Position numbers and translations under genes: made by a program. From NCBI GenBank assembly GCA_963921825.1, contig OY997592.1, forward strand, positions 60,346,336 to 60,410,335: DNA of 64,000 bases, given 5' to 3'. The notes beneath the pieces are model-generated. The model saw nothing but the letters and a program-made list of their open reading frames with translations, ran no database searches and was not told the DNA's origin. Positions 54,231 through 64,000 of this stretch are shown piece by piece (the stretch's first letter is position 1; every line of letters begins with the position of its first letter). The DNA comes from Erodium maritimum (Eukaryota; Streptophyta; Magnoliopsida; Geraniales; Geraniaceae).

Positions 54231-57200
54231 CTGCATGCACACAATTTTTTTATGAAGGTAAATTGTATTCTTACATATGGTATATGGAGATGTATACCAG
54301 AATACAATACGTCATACACTAAATCTTGGAAATTTTAAAAATCATTAATGATATGAATGATAAATAAGCAAAATTTGATAAAATCCAAACGTGAACAACA
54401 TATATGTATCTATACATGTGCATAGTTTTAGGAAAATGTCGGGGATTGGGTATGGGTCAGCTCTCTGCTGATTCGATTGCTGCCCCTCGTTCATCCCAGA
54501 CTGGAGGGTTAGAGGTAGGGGACGCGCCCAGCTAGAAGCGTGACCTGTTGAAGTTTCAGCGCCCGGGTTTCGAGTGGGTGGGGCTGTTGGAGGTATGAAG
54601 AAGGCTGCGTCTGGCGCCGCGCGAGACGAATTACCACAGGCGGGGTAGAAACCCTATCGGGAGGGATGTGGCATCGCCAGAGCATCGAGCACTGGCTCTT
54701 GGAGGGGTCCCCAGACGATGCTTTGCCTCACACCATCACCTTTACCGTCGAGGTCCCTCGGAATCTCCGGTACCCTGCTCTCTCTCTCCGTCTTCTTTCA
54801 TTGCCCGAGTCGCACCAAAATACAGGGACAAATAACTTTTTGTTTGATTTAAATTACTATTTAATTTTTTAACTTTTTATTTCAAGTTTCCATTTTTTCA
54901 ACTCTGTGCCCCCCTCAAATATTATTTTCTAAATAATCACTCACTTAATTTTAATTTCCTATCATAAATTTCCGTATATTTTTATTATGTTTTAAAAAAA
55001 TTCTTAATTATACTTAACTTTCTATTATATTATTTTAAAAAATCATAATTGTTTTATATGTTATATTATTTAATTTCTTAATTATAGATTTATAGTTAGT
55101 GTGTGTCAAACTATAATTATATTTAAGATATTGTTTAAGGTTTAAAACATTTATCAATTTGCTTTTAAAATTTGATTATCTACAAAATTACAAGTCATGT
55201 GGAAAGATATTTTAAAAACAATCCGTTCCCATCAATCCGAATGAGAAGAAGAAGAAATCACATAAAAGATCAATGGATGAGTACTAATATAATTGTATCA
55301 TCGAGAAAAATATTGTAATATTGTTTTACTGTATTAACAATAAAAGTGTTTTATAACATTTTTAAAATATAAAAGTGTTTTATAAAATTGTAATAATCAT
55401 CATTATTTTCTGTTTATATGATATTAATACTTTAATATTATTACGTTCAAAATATTAACATTTGTGCACCTTTCGTTCAAAAAAAACTTTAATACTATTA
55501 CGACGTTATCTGTTATTTTACAAAAAAACATTGTGACCCCCCTCTCATTCAAAACGCTAGATCCGCCACTGCCAAAGTACCGTCTGTGACTATTCTGATA
55601 TTAAAAGGCTCAGTGAATCATTGTTCATTAATACTGACCTTAAAGTGGTCAAGAAGTATGTTCCACGAGGCACGATAATGTAATTGATTTCAAATAATAA
55701 ATCTGCATCTTTCGGTAAAAAAATATACATGTGCATTGTTTCAGGAAAATGTGATGTTAAAGTATTGTAAGTACTCGTGGTCAAAAATATACATGATGGT
55801 TATAGGGCGCTTCGCTATGTGCCTCAAATTAATATATTACGTTAGAAAAATAATAAAAATAAAAATAGAAACACTTGCCTTGGAGTGCGGTTGAGGGCGA
55901 TTGAAAAACCAAACCCAATTAAGCCTTTTGTTGGGAAGCTCAAAAAGGACAACATGAGCTCGGTAGGCCAGATCAAAGTACAAAGTTTTACCAAGTTCTG
56001 GATATGTTCTTCGGATGCTGGCCACAGTTTCCGAATATTCTTCGGTAGTCGAAAAATCAAGAACACCCCTCAACGCACAATAACCGGCATACCTACAAAA
56101 CACAGCAATCGTCATCAATATTAGAACAAAAGGCACGAGGATGGAATCAAAAGCTACCTCAGTTTAAGGTCCGGAAGAAAAGTCTGACGAATGGAAGAAC
56201 GAGACCCATCTGCTGCAACCAGCAAATCTACAACTAGTTCGATGACCTCGTCGGTTTCAAGTATCTTAGCCTTGACAGTGACGGACTTTTTGTCGTGTGA
56301 GATGGAGAAAGAGAGGAAGAGGTGTCCCCATAAGAATATCTCGTCCGGTAGAGCATTGTGTATGAGTCTATGGAGATCAGCCCAATGGGCTGCTCGGGAG
56401 TTATATTTCTCATCACGTGTTAGCGTCCAGTTCACCTTCTCTTTCTCCGTTACTCGATTCTACATACAAACAGATCATTTAGAAAAATATAATTGGGATT
56501 TGATGTCACAACTTAGACTAAAAAAGAGGTTGCATACACTCATGATCTTTTTGTTACAAAACTTAACCTATATGTATAGGACAATTCAATTAATTTTTTA
56601 CCCTCATAATTAGACTTGTGATTGTGATTTCACGTTTGACAAACTTGTACTTTCCCACTTGTGCTATGTGATGTATACATATATTAGTTTAATCTTATTG
56701 AGATTGATTATAAACAAAAGGTCTGAACTTATTGTGATTAATTCAGTCTACAAGAAAAATGGATTGAAACATGTAACACTATTTTCAAAATTAGTTGTGA
56801 AGTGAAAACTAAAACTAATTAGGAATTATTCAAACTAATTTTATTAGTTATGTAAAAAAGACTCATATTCATATAAGATAGTATATAACAGTTCTTGCAG
56901 GTTTCACAACTTTGGGAGTCCGGGGAATGGAGATTACTTCCTGGTCACACCTTGGGGCTATTGTTTTGCACCATTTAGGGGTTTGATTGGTTATTAAACC
57001 ACTGAAGAAGGAATGAGCTCAACATACCTGCTGCAGAATTATTTCCCGAGGGTGCTGGGGTTAATCATTGGGTCTGATTTGTCTTTCTGGGGGGTGAATG
57101 GATAACCTTTGGGTTTAATTGTAAGGGATTTTGAGGTTTGGTTAATTAATTGTAAGGAAGGGGTTTATGGGATTACTTGGAGTACAAGGCAACCTTGGTA

Positions 57201-60200
57201 GGGATTGTTTAGTGTTATTGGGGTTTTCTTGTATTACTACTTTGTTGTCGTTGAGAGAAGTTTCTTTTGGTCTTTTCTTTAATTCAAATAATTGACTCAC
57301 AATGAAATTTACTGATAAAAATAAAATAAAATAGAAACTACTCCTTAACCTAAAGACCATAGTCTAAACTATCAATTTCATAAATGGATGGATGAGATGC
57401 AATTGAGTTGTTGACTGAAAAAAAACATTTTTTGATAAGTTGTAGGGGGGTTTTCTTAAGTAAAACCATCATACTATTTTTTTTACTAATGAACAAATTT
57501 AATTTTTTCCGTTTTGTTTGAACTCCGATTGACTTCAAACTTGCGCCAATATTTTGTTTTTTCAAGGGCTTTCTATCAAAATCAGTCATGATTATATTTG
57601 GAAGCACGAAAAAAACAATTTTTTGGGGGCTGATTTAAAAAAAAATTACATCTGAGTAATTTTTTATCAACACTTTACACTGATTTTATCAACACTGGAC
57701 ACTAGGTTTATCACCTCATTTTTCAAAACTAAACATGATTTCAATTTCTCGCTTCGTTTGAACTTCGATTGGCTTCAAACTTGCGCCATATCTTTGTTTA
57801 TTCAAGGGCTTTTGATCAAGATCAGTGGTTAGTATGTTTTAAAGCAAGAAAAAAATCATTACGGAGATGATTTAAAAATAAAATATATCTTGGTAATTTT
57901 TATCAACAATTTACACTGCTTTTATTAACACTTTGATCAACACTGAACACTAGTTTTATCACCTCATTTTCCAAAACCGAACATGATTTTTATCACATCA
58001 TCACATGTTTTTTATGAACATTAAGCATTAGTTTTATCAACATTAAACACTATGTTTATCACTAAATTAGATGTGTTTTATCACCCGCTCAGATGTTTTT
58101 TTATCAACACTAAACTATAGTTTATCATTGAACACGTTTTTTATCATCTCATTAATTGTTTTTTATCAACATTTAGCACTAGTTTGATATACCCCAATAT
58201 AAAACATTTATTAGTGAAGATTTATCAACACTCAACATTATTTTTATCACCCCGATATAAATTTTTATTTTCGTGCCTTAAAATATATTCATGACTGATC
58301 TTGATTTAAAGCCCTTTGAAAAAAAAAATATTGGTGCGAGATTGAAGCAAATCAGAGTTGAAACGAAGCGGGAATGATTAAATTAGTGAATTGGTGAAGA
58401 AAAAAAATGGACAATTGTCCACATGTCACCATGCTATTACAATTATGCCCTTGTTTGAGTAAAAAATGATGAAAATGACGTAAATTTTGGATGAGATTAA
58501 CGTGATGATGTGACATTATAATGAATGTTTGATTTTAAAAATGTATGACTCTTATTTGTTCACACAGTTTTTAGGATAAAAATGATTTCTATTAGATTTG
58601 CCATTTAATATAGGGAAAATTTCAATTTAATACCCTGGCAAACATTTATTTGCAATATAATACCCTAGCTTATTTTTTTTGCAATTTAATACCCTGACAA
58701 ACATTTATTTTCACTTTCATACCCAACCGTTAACTTTCCATCCAAAATGGATGAAAAGTCCAAAATACCCCTTGAGACCAATCATATTTTCAAAACCTAC
58801 CACAAAAATCAGATTTTTTATATATTTCAAAAAACTATATTTTATTTCAAAAAATATTTAAAAAATCAGTTTTTATATATTTCAAAATTCATATTTTTAT
58901 ATAATTAAAAAAAATCAGATTTATTTCAAAAAATATTTAAAAAAATCAGTTTTTATATATTAAAAAAAGATTTTTATATGTTTTTAAAAATAGTTTTTAT
59001 TTCAAAAAAATATTTTAAAAATCAGTTTTTATATATTTCAAAAATCATATTTTTATATAATTAAAAAAATCAGATTTATTTCAAAAAATATTTAAAAAAA
59101 ATCAGTTTTTATATATTAAAAAAAGATTTTTATATGTTTTTAAAAATAGTTTTTATTTCAAAAAAATATTTTTTTTTTAAAAACACTTTTTATATATTTA
59201 AAAAATAAATTTTTATATATTTCATAATAATATTTTTATATAATTAAAAAAGAAGATTTATTTCAAAAAAAATAATTAAAATCAGTTTTTTTTATATTAT
59301 AAGAATCAGATTTTTATATATTTTTAAAAAATTAGATTTTATTTCAAAAAATATTTTTTAAAAATCACTTTTTATATATTTTAAAAAAATAAATTTTTAT
59401 ATATTTCAAAAATCATATTTTTATGTAATTCAAAAAAACTGAATTATTTAAAAAAAAAATCAGTTTTTTATATATTAAAAAAACAGATTTTTATATATTT
59501 CAAAAAAATTATATTTTATTTCAAAAAATATTTTACAAAAATCGGTTTTTATATATTTAAAAAAAATCAAAGATTGAAGAGTGTTTTATGTATTTTTTGA
59601 AAAAACAAGGTCATGTGCAAAGCACATGACTACTTTCCATCCATTTTGGATGGAAAGTTAACAGTTGGGTATGAAAGTGAAAATAAATGTTTGTCAGGGT
59701 ATTAAATTGCAAAAAAAACAAGCTAAGGTATTATATTACAAATAAATGTTTGTCAGGGTATTAAATTGAAATTTTCCATTTAATATATAAGTATTCCAAA
59801 TATAAATGAACAAGGATTTCTCAACATTTCACCGGGTTGGCTGACTCGGGAACCACGCAATACTTCATTTTAAGATTTTCCATGCAGACACATGCATATA
59901 GAAATTGTTTGTTACTTCAAATACAATCCTTTATTATATGTTCAAAACACTTACATCTCTCTTTGGACAATATTTTTGGTCGGAAAATGGGAGTCCTAGC
60001 ACTTCATAAATTATTTATCCTAACATTAAATATAATCTGGTACTGTTCAGGTTTAAGGAGTTTGGGTAAACACACGATCGCTAGGAAACAATCTGAACTG
60101 ATAATGGAGGATCACATTATTGTACATGTGATTTAATAATATGTAAAATATAACAGACCATTGTACATAATTCTAGAAAGAATGTTTCTTTTTTTACATT

Positions 60201-60618
60201 TAATATTATTCTGAATTATAACTTATTTTATTCGTCCCCTAATCCAGGTAAAAAGTCAGCTAGATTCAATCAAATCAAAAGCACACGCGACGCGACTGAA
60301 TCAAAACACGAAATGCAGTTGAACTCGTCAGGGGCAAATCGGGAAGAGAAAAAATAAGGTTACCTCGTCCACGTCCAAGGGCAAGGTGGCGTCGAGGAGA
60401 AGACCAGGGCTTGGAAGCCAAGAGGCGACGTGTTTGAGGGAAAGAGGATCGAGGGCGAGTCCGGCGCCGGTGAGGCTCCCGTTTGGAGCCGCCGCCGATC
60501 TCTCGAGGACGAGAACGTCCCACCCTGCTAAAATGAGCGTGTGTGCGCACGATATCCCAGCTATGCTTCCACCGACTATCACCGCTTTGGGTTTGGGTTG
60601 GTTCTCGGTGCGATTCAT
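53700..60618 (-). CDS. FAD-dependent monooxygenase, copy A (4 exons, 433 aa)
   Basis: Exons are 60364-60618, 56158-56459, 55879-56092 and 53700-54230, and the joined frame predicts 433 residues. It is the same class A flavin monooxygenase as copy B, very similar throughout, with GGSIAG at residues 16-21, AADGSRSSIR at 167-176 and GDAAHPTTPHAARSTNMS from 318. Family members use FAD and NAD(P)H to place one oxygen atom on an organic substrate. The substrate here cannot be read from sequence. There is no signal peptide. Introns are 3904, 65 and 1648 nt. Intron 3 uses a GC donor. A 16-codon upstream reading frame (60637-60687) precedes the start. The head-to-tail order with copy B indicates tandem duplication. 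From memory close to Arabidopsis At5g11330-type proteins (unverified). Confidence 0.88.
54420..54830 (+). mobile_element. LINE-like fragment in intron 3 of copy A
   Basis: GGGTCAGCTCTCTGCTGATT and the following 370 bp, including GGGGTCCCCAGACGATGCTT, match 50325-50690 closely. No domain is recognised. It is a second piece of the same retroposon family, truncated at the 3' side. Confidence 0.5.
55465..55723 (+). repeat. Two LINE-type 3' tails in intron 3 of copy A
   Basis: TGCACCTTTCGTT then an A run (55465-55486), and TGCATCTTTCGGT then an A run (55704-55723). Both match the tail word of the LINE at 36823-36842, so two separate retroposon ends lie about 240 bp apart. The 54840-55460 stretch before them is AT-rich with no gene. 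Confidence 0.6.
55879..56092 (-). CDS. Monooxygenase copy A, exon 3
   Basis: 214 nt after a 65-nt intron, YAGYCALRGVLDF to NRPQPHSK, ending AAG before GCAAGT. The GC donor keeps the frame with exon 4. The nearest GT, four bases on, would not. Confidence 0.88.
56158..56459 (-). CDS. Monooxygenase copy A, exon 2
   Basis: 302 nt after acceptor TATGTAG, starting NRVTEKEKVNWTL and holding the DG motif. It ends with two bases of an arginine codon before donor AG|GTAGCT. Confidence 0.9.
57480..58405. repeat. Imperfect inverted repeat with direct duplication in intron 1 of copy A
   Basis: A segment with TTCAAACTTGCGCCA and TTCAAGGGCTTT occurs near 57490-57640, again near 57735-57860 in the same orientation, and inverted near 58250-58400. 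Between them TTTATCAACA and TTTATCACC phrases repeat many times. It could be an unclassified fold-back element. No target duplication was found. Confidence 0.55.
58613..59777. mobile_element. Fold-back MITE, Mutator-type, 1.16 kb
   Basis: GGGAAAATTTCAATTTAATA at 58613 is mirrored by the reverse complement ending at 59777. The arms run inward about 170 bp, through AACTTTCCATCCAAAATGGA on each side. It is flanked by an exact 10-bp duplication ATTTAATATA (58603-58612 and 59778-59787). The centre (58790-59560) is AT-rich tandem sequence, including a ~165-bp unit near 58861-59025 repeated at 59026-59185. It has no coding capacity and lies in intron 1 of copy A. Confidence 0.87.
60364..60618 (-). 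CDS. Monooxygenase copy A, exon 1
   Basis: 85 codons, MNRTENQPKPKAVIVGG to LPLDVDE, then donor GAG|GTAACC, phase 0. The start at 60618 is chosen because the frame upstream is closed. Confidence 0.9.
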
Positions 60619-60636
60619 GCTTCTGAAGACGGTGCA

Positions 60637-60687
60637 CTACTGGCTCTGGCTTTGGTTCTCGTTGCGGTGTGTCGGTTGATTACTCAT
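60637..60687 (-). promoter_or_regulatory. Upstream ORF in the leader of monooxygenase copy A
   Basis: ATG at 60687 opens a 16-codon frame (MSNQPTHRNENQSQSQ) that closes 18 nt before the main ATG at 60618. In copy B the matching codons stay open and run into the main frame. An upstream ORF so close to the start could lower translation of copy A if it is in the transcript, which is not known. Confidence 0.5.
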
Positions 60688-60689
60688 CT

Positions 60690-61176
60690 ATAAATAGATG
60701 ATTCTTGCAATAATTTATTATTATTATTATCATCATAATAGATACGGTCACCTTTTGAAATATTCTCACACATGAGCTACCTAATCAAAATAACTTTTGT
60801 CAAAAATCATTATTTAAAGGAAGAAGATATATACGTGATTGAGACCTAGATGGGTCTAGTCTGTCACAGATAGATACAAAGATGAGTTTAAGTGGCAGTT
60901 TGTGATTGGGAATTTTTCTGTCGGAGATGTACAGGGAAATCATGTTTCTCACGGTTTTATCATTTTTTTGCTTTAAAGATCATGATCAACGAAATTATTA
61001 TCGGTCGAGAACGACATGGGAAATATTCGTCTAATAACATTTTGTTGAGTTTACTCCAACACTCCGTTACTTTTTTTTATCGGCTAAACAAATTTAGATT
61101 AAAAATCTCTTTCGAGGTGAAAAAGGATGTTGTTACAAAAAAAAAAACTCATTACTAAGGCAAGCATACCCTCTTA
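60690..61176. other. Upstream flank of monooxygenase copy A
   Basis: Presumed promoter side of the gene. A CTATTTATAG-like sequence lies near 60690 but is too near the start codon to be a confident TATA box. Nothing else is recognised up to the Harbinger-type element at 61177. Confidence 0.35.
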
Positions 61177-62069
61177 GAGCACCCACATCGAGGGGGGCAG
61201 AAACCCTGAGGCTTGAGGTTGAACCCTTTGCTGACTGGGCAGGGTTCAGCCCCCTGCCCACCTAAACAGAATGTGCTCCACATCAGAGGGGCAAGTATGG
61301 GAGCGGAGTTTTCAGAAATGCTGGCTGTGTAATTAATTAAGCTTTTAACTGAATCTGTTAACATTATTTTTAAATCAACAGATACTAAATAAAATAGAAA
61401 TAAAATTTATAAATAGAAATAAAAGTTAATTAATAAAATACAAAATTTTAAATTACATAAAAAAAATACATAACTAAAAAAAATACATAACATTAAGCCA
61501 ATGAATTATCAGTCGTCCGAATCGTCAGAGTTGTAAGTCCCTCCCGACCGATAACATATGTGCTCCATAAGGTTTTCTTAAAGTTGTCGATGAGTCGCAT
61601 CATTGATGACACTAATTCGCCTCGTCGTCGGACATTTTTTATCACAATAGATAATGATTTTTAAAATGAAAAACCGATTATAAAATTTAAACACTGATTT
61701 TTTAAATTAATCACCTAATTAATTACCTAAATCAATTACCTGATTTTTGAAATTAATTACCTTGTTAATGACCTAATTAATTAACACACAAAAAACACCA
61801 TGCTTCTTCTTCTTCTTCTTCTCCACGCTGCGTCTGTTTTTTTTTGCAGGCCACGCGTCAGCATGGGATGGGACAGTGGCGAAGCAGGAGCGCGAGGCAG
61901 TGGGGCTGATTTTGGCCCCGTGGCTCTGCCCCCCGAACCCAAGCCCAACCCCTCCTGCCCCGCGCCCCGCACGCCCCCTCCCCACACCGAACGAACCCCG
62001 AACCTTAACCCTATTTCCCTTCTGCTCCCGCCCCGGCCTCGCCATCACGCCCCCTTGATGCGGATGCTC
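61177..62069. mobile_element. PIF/Harbinger-type non-autonomous element
   Basis: The left end GAGCACCCACATCGAGGGGG and the right end, the reverse complement of GAGCATCCGCATCAAGGGGG, form terminal inverted repeats. TTA flanks both sides (61174-61176 and 62070-62072), the 3-bp duplication typical of Harbinger. An AT-rich middle and a GC-rich right part include a CTT microsatellite near 61803. No complete transposase is seen. Confidence 0.78.
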
Positions 62070-62268
62070 TTACTAGGGAAAAACAAGGATAACCAACTTT
62101 TATTGTACTTCAAGTAACCTCAAGCTCTCTGACTAGGAAAAACCCATCCCAGAATTATTGAGAAAACGATGTCCCCAAATTGAGCTTATTCTTCAACTTC
62201 ATCGCTAAAACCTGTTTCTACAGAAAGCTCCACGAGAGCCCACATACTCAGCTTCATCGCGTTGGTTT

Positions 62269-62652
62269 GTGAAATCCAGATCGAGACCCATGGCGGCGAA
62301 CTCGAGCTCTATTCTTCATATCAACATCCACATGCGGAAAAGACCCAATACTTGGTATGGAACCATTCTCAATAGACGAGTTTTGCTTCCAATTTCGATA
62401 GTGAAGAAACAAAAACCCAGGTCGCGAAATAGGCCTATAAGGATTGAGGAGAGGGACTCCGTGGTCTCGCCGCCACCAGTACCACGTCGTCGGGTCGCTG
62501 CCACGTGTGAGGGTGAGAAATTGGTCGGCGTGGATCTAGAACTCCATATCAGGTCGGCCAAAACTCGTAACCTCAACGAAAACCCCCAAATTGGAGGTCG
62601 TTTCAGAGCTCCATTCACGCTTCAAACTCCTATCAAAATCCCCAACTCGTAA
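62269..62652 (+). CDS. Hypothetical open frame, 127 aa, doubtful
   Basis: A plus-strand frame starts MKSRSRPMAANSSS and is rich in R, P and S; no domain is recognised. The opposite strand is open for 100 codons in the same place, which argues against selection on one frame. An AT-rich 3' stretch with no gene follows (62830-63060). It could be a short host exon, a fragment captured by a transposon, or chance. Confidence 0.22.
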   Translation: MKSRSRPMAANSSSILHINIHMRKRPNTWYGTILNRRVLLPISIVKKQKPRSRNRPIRIEERDSVVSPPPVPRRRVAATCEGEKLVGVDLELHIRSAKTRNLNENPQIGGRFRAPFTLQTPIKIPNS

Positions 62653-63059
62653 CCTAGGAAATTGACGTTGTCGTTGGAGAAGAAAAGGACCTCCTTGTCG
62701 GGCTATGGATCACCGGAGGTTGTCGGGAACAAATGAAAAGATAGATATCGGCGCTGTTACGGTTTGTCTTTAGACAGAGCAGACGAGTGAGATGAAATGT
62801 GGATTAGGTAAGAGATATAATATGTATATGTTAGATGATTAGGTTAGTTTAATTTGGTGAGATTTTATGTTAGTTTATTTAGATTAGAAGATGTTTAGTT
62901 TTAATTTTCAATATTATTAATTTAGTTTAGTTTATAATTATTAGTTAATTTAATTTATTATTATTAAACAAGGGTAAAATTGTAAATTCATTTGTAAAAT
63001 TTATAAGACTATAATAAGGAAGGGAAAAAAATCATCATTTCACAATCCACTTAACTGCA

Positions 63060-63225
63060 CATGACAAACTTATTTGAAATATTCCGTTAATTTCCTAATG
63101 GAATGGCTTAAAACGTCCGTGGACCGAACATTAGGGTACCAAAATGGAATAAAAAAATCATTAGGGTACCAAAACGTTTGTGAACTGAACATAAGGGTAC
63201 CATAACGTATTTAACTCTAAATAAA
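63060..63225. repeat. Short repeated AGGGTACCAAAACG motif
   Basis: ATTAGGGTACCAAAA-type phrases with GTGGACCGAACAT / GTGAACTGAACAT neighbours recur three times within 120 bp. A small MITE end is possible, but paired ends and a site duplication were not found. Confidence 0.4.
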
Positions 63226-63399
63226 ATTACAAAGCAAAAATATGTACATTTGGATTCATTTTCACAAAACGTTACGATGCATAAGGCATAACCAGAATAC
63301 AAACCTACAGCTAATTTGATTCTTAATGCATCGTAAACTTCGTCCTACCGTCTACGTATTCTAGTTTAGATGAGAGCCATTAGACCACGGGTTTGTTTC

Positions 63400-64000
63400 C
63401 TCATCTGTTCCTTTTTTTTATCGATTCAACCGTGAAACCCTAACCCCATCTTCTCCACCCCTTTCCTCTGCGTTCCGCCGGCAATGGTTCGCTTCACCTC
63501 CCGGCTTAGTGAGTCGTCAGCAGCCCTCCCTCCTTATCCTCTCCTCCCCTCCTCTTTCCCCTTTCGCCCGTGGCTGCTCTACTACTTGTCCTCGTCCGGC
63601 TTCCATCCTTGCTTCGGTGTGACTCTTGCATGCTCATCGATTGGCCTAGTCGTACTCGTCTTCCTCCCCGATATTTTCATCGGGTTCCCCCTTTAGAATC
63701 CATAAGTCCATGTCTCCCTTTTCCATTAATTTTGGATCTCGGGCCCCGCCATCGTTTGATGTTTAGTCGGAAGAGGGGTTGGTTGTCCATCTTCGTTTGG
63801 CGTCTGGCTGGGGTAGGATTGGGGGTTTCAGGTGTGATAGGGTTCTATTTTTAGTGTTTGGTCTGTTAACCTTCCCTGCGCCTTGTCCAGTCGTGGTGCT
63901 GGCCGCCGGCGAGGAAGGATTGGTTTTGAGGATGTCATCGTTAGCCTTCTACCTCTCTCTCAGATGCGATTTTGTGGTGATTCCTTACTCGGGTCTTTTC
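63400..64000 (+). repeat. LINE-like 5'/body segment at window edge
   Basis: A pyrimidine-rich, GC-moderate stretch with short frames, running off the right edge. Its GCTGGCCGCCGGCGAGG phrase near 63900 is close to 8645-8665. No domain is recognised, and the assignment to the same retroposon family is tentative. Confidence 0.28.

Noticed and set aside
55869-55876. GT four bases beyond exon 3 as the ordinary donor of intron 3
   Set aside because: Using it adds four bases and breaks the frame into exon 4 in both copies; the GC donor keeps the frame and has an excellent consensus.
61773-62117. Overlapping proline-rich frames on both strands near 61.8-62.1 kb
   Set aside because: They lie in the GC-rich right part of the Harbinger-type element, next to a CTT microsatellite, with no transposase similarity.

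Overview
The window looks like nuclear DNA of a flowering plant, most likely a dicot. Host coding sequence is sparse, introns are long, and most of the 64 kb is nested transposable elements: Ty3 chromovirus and Athila/Tat pieces, SIRE- and Tnt1-like Copia, TRIM, L1-type LINEs, and Mutator-, hAT- and Harbinger-type MITEs. No species can be named from the sequence alone.

The only well-supported host genes are two tandem minus-strand copies of one FAD-dependent monooxygenase gene. Copy A (53700-60618) predicts 433 residues and copy B (30614-48812) predicts 427. Both have four exons, the same intron phases, an identical 65-nt intron 2, and an intron 3 that starts with GC instead of GT. Both frames are open from start to stop. 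Copy B is stretched to 18 kb because introns 1 and 3 took in a TRIM, a LINE-like unit holding a Copia element, two large solo LTRs and a 5'-truncated LINE. A second likely host gene is a minus-strand exon at 27922-28217 that encodes two six-cysteine defensin-like domains. A possible first exon lies at 22866-22916.

Layout: 1-3660 holds an Athila/Tat fragment and a SIRE-like Copia remnant. 3731-8301 holds a fold-back MITE and a Mutator-like unit containing LINE-like and hAT sequence. 9022-22745 holds minus-strand Ty3 chromovirus remains with very large LTRs full of tandem arrays. 22746-27760 holds a possible host exon, a LINE fragment and a Copia fragment split by a solo LTR. 27922-30400 holds the cysteine-rich peptide exon and a Copia LTR/leader piece. 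30614-48812 is monooxygenase copy B and its nested insertions. 48876-53560 holds LINE-like and LTR-like repeats. 53700-60618 is copy A, with a 1.2 kb fold-back MITE in intron 1. 61177-62069 is a Harbinger-type element, and the rest is weakly characterised repeat and hypothetical sequence.

I see no operon-like or multi-gene system. The most interesting points are the duplicated monooxygenase with its shared GC-AG intron and diverged leader, the two-domain cysteine-rich peptide, and a perfect 14-base palindrome kept 285-307 nt from the end of four large LTRs. All coordinates and alignments were made by eye. TE end points supported by target-site duplications are the firmest; others may be off by tens of bases.
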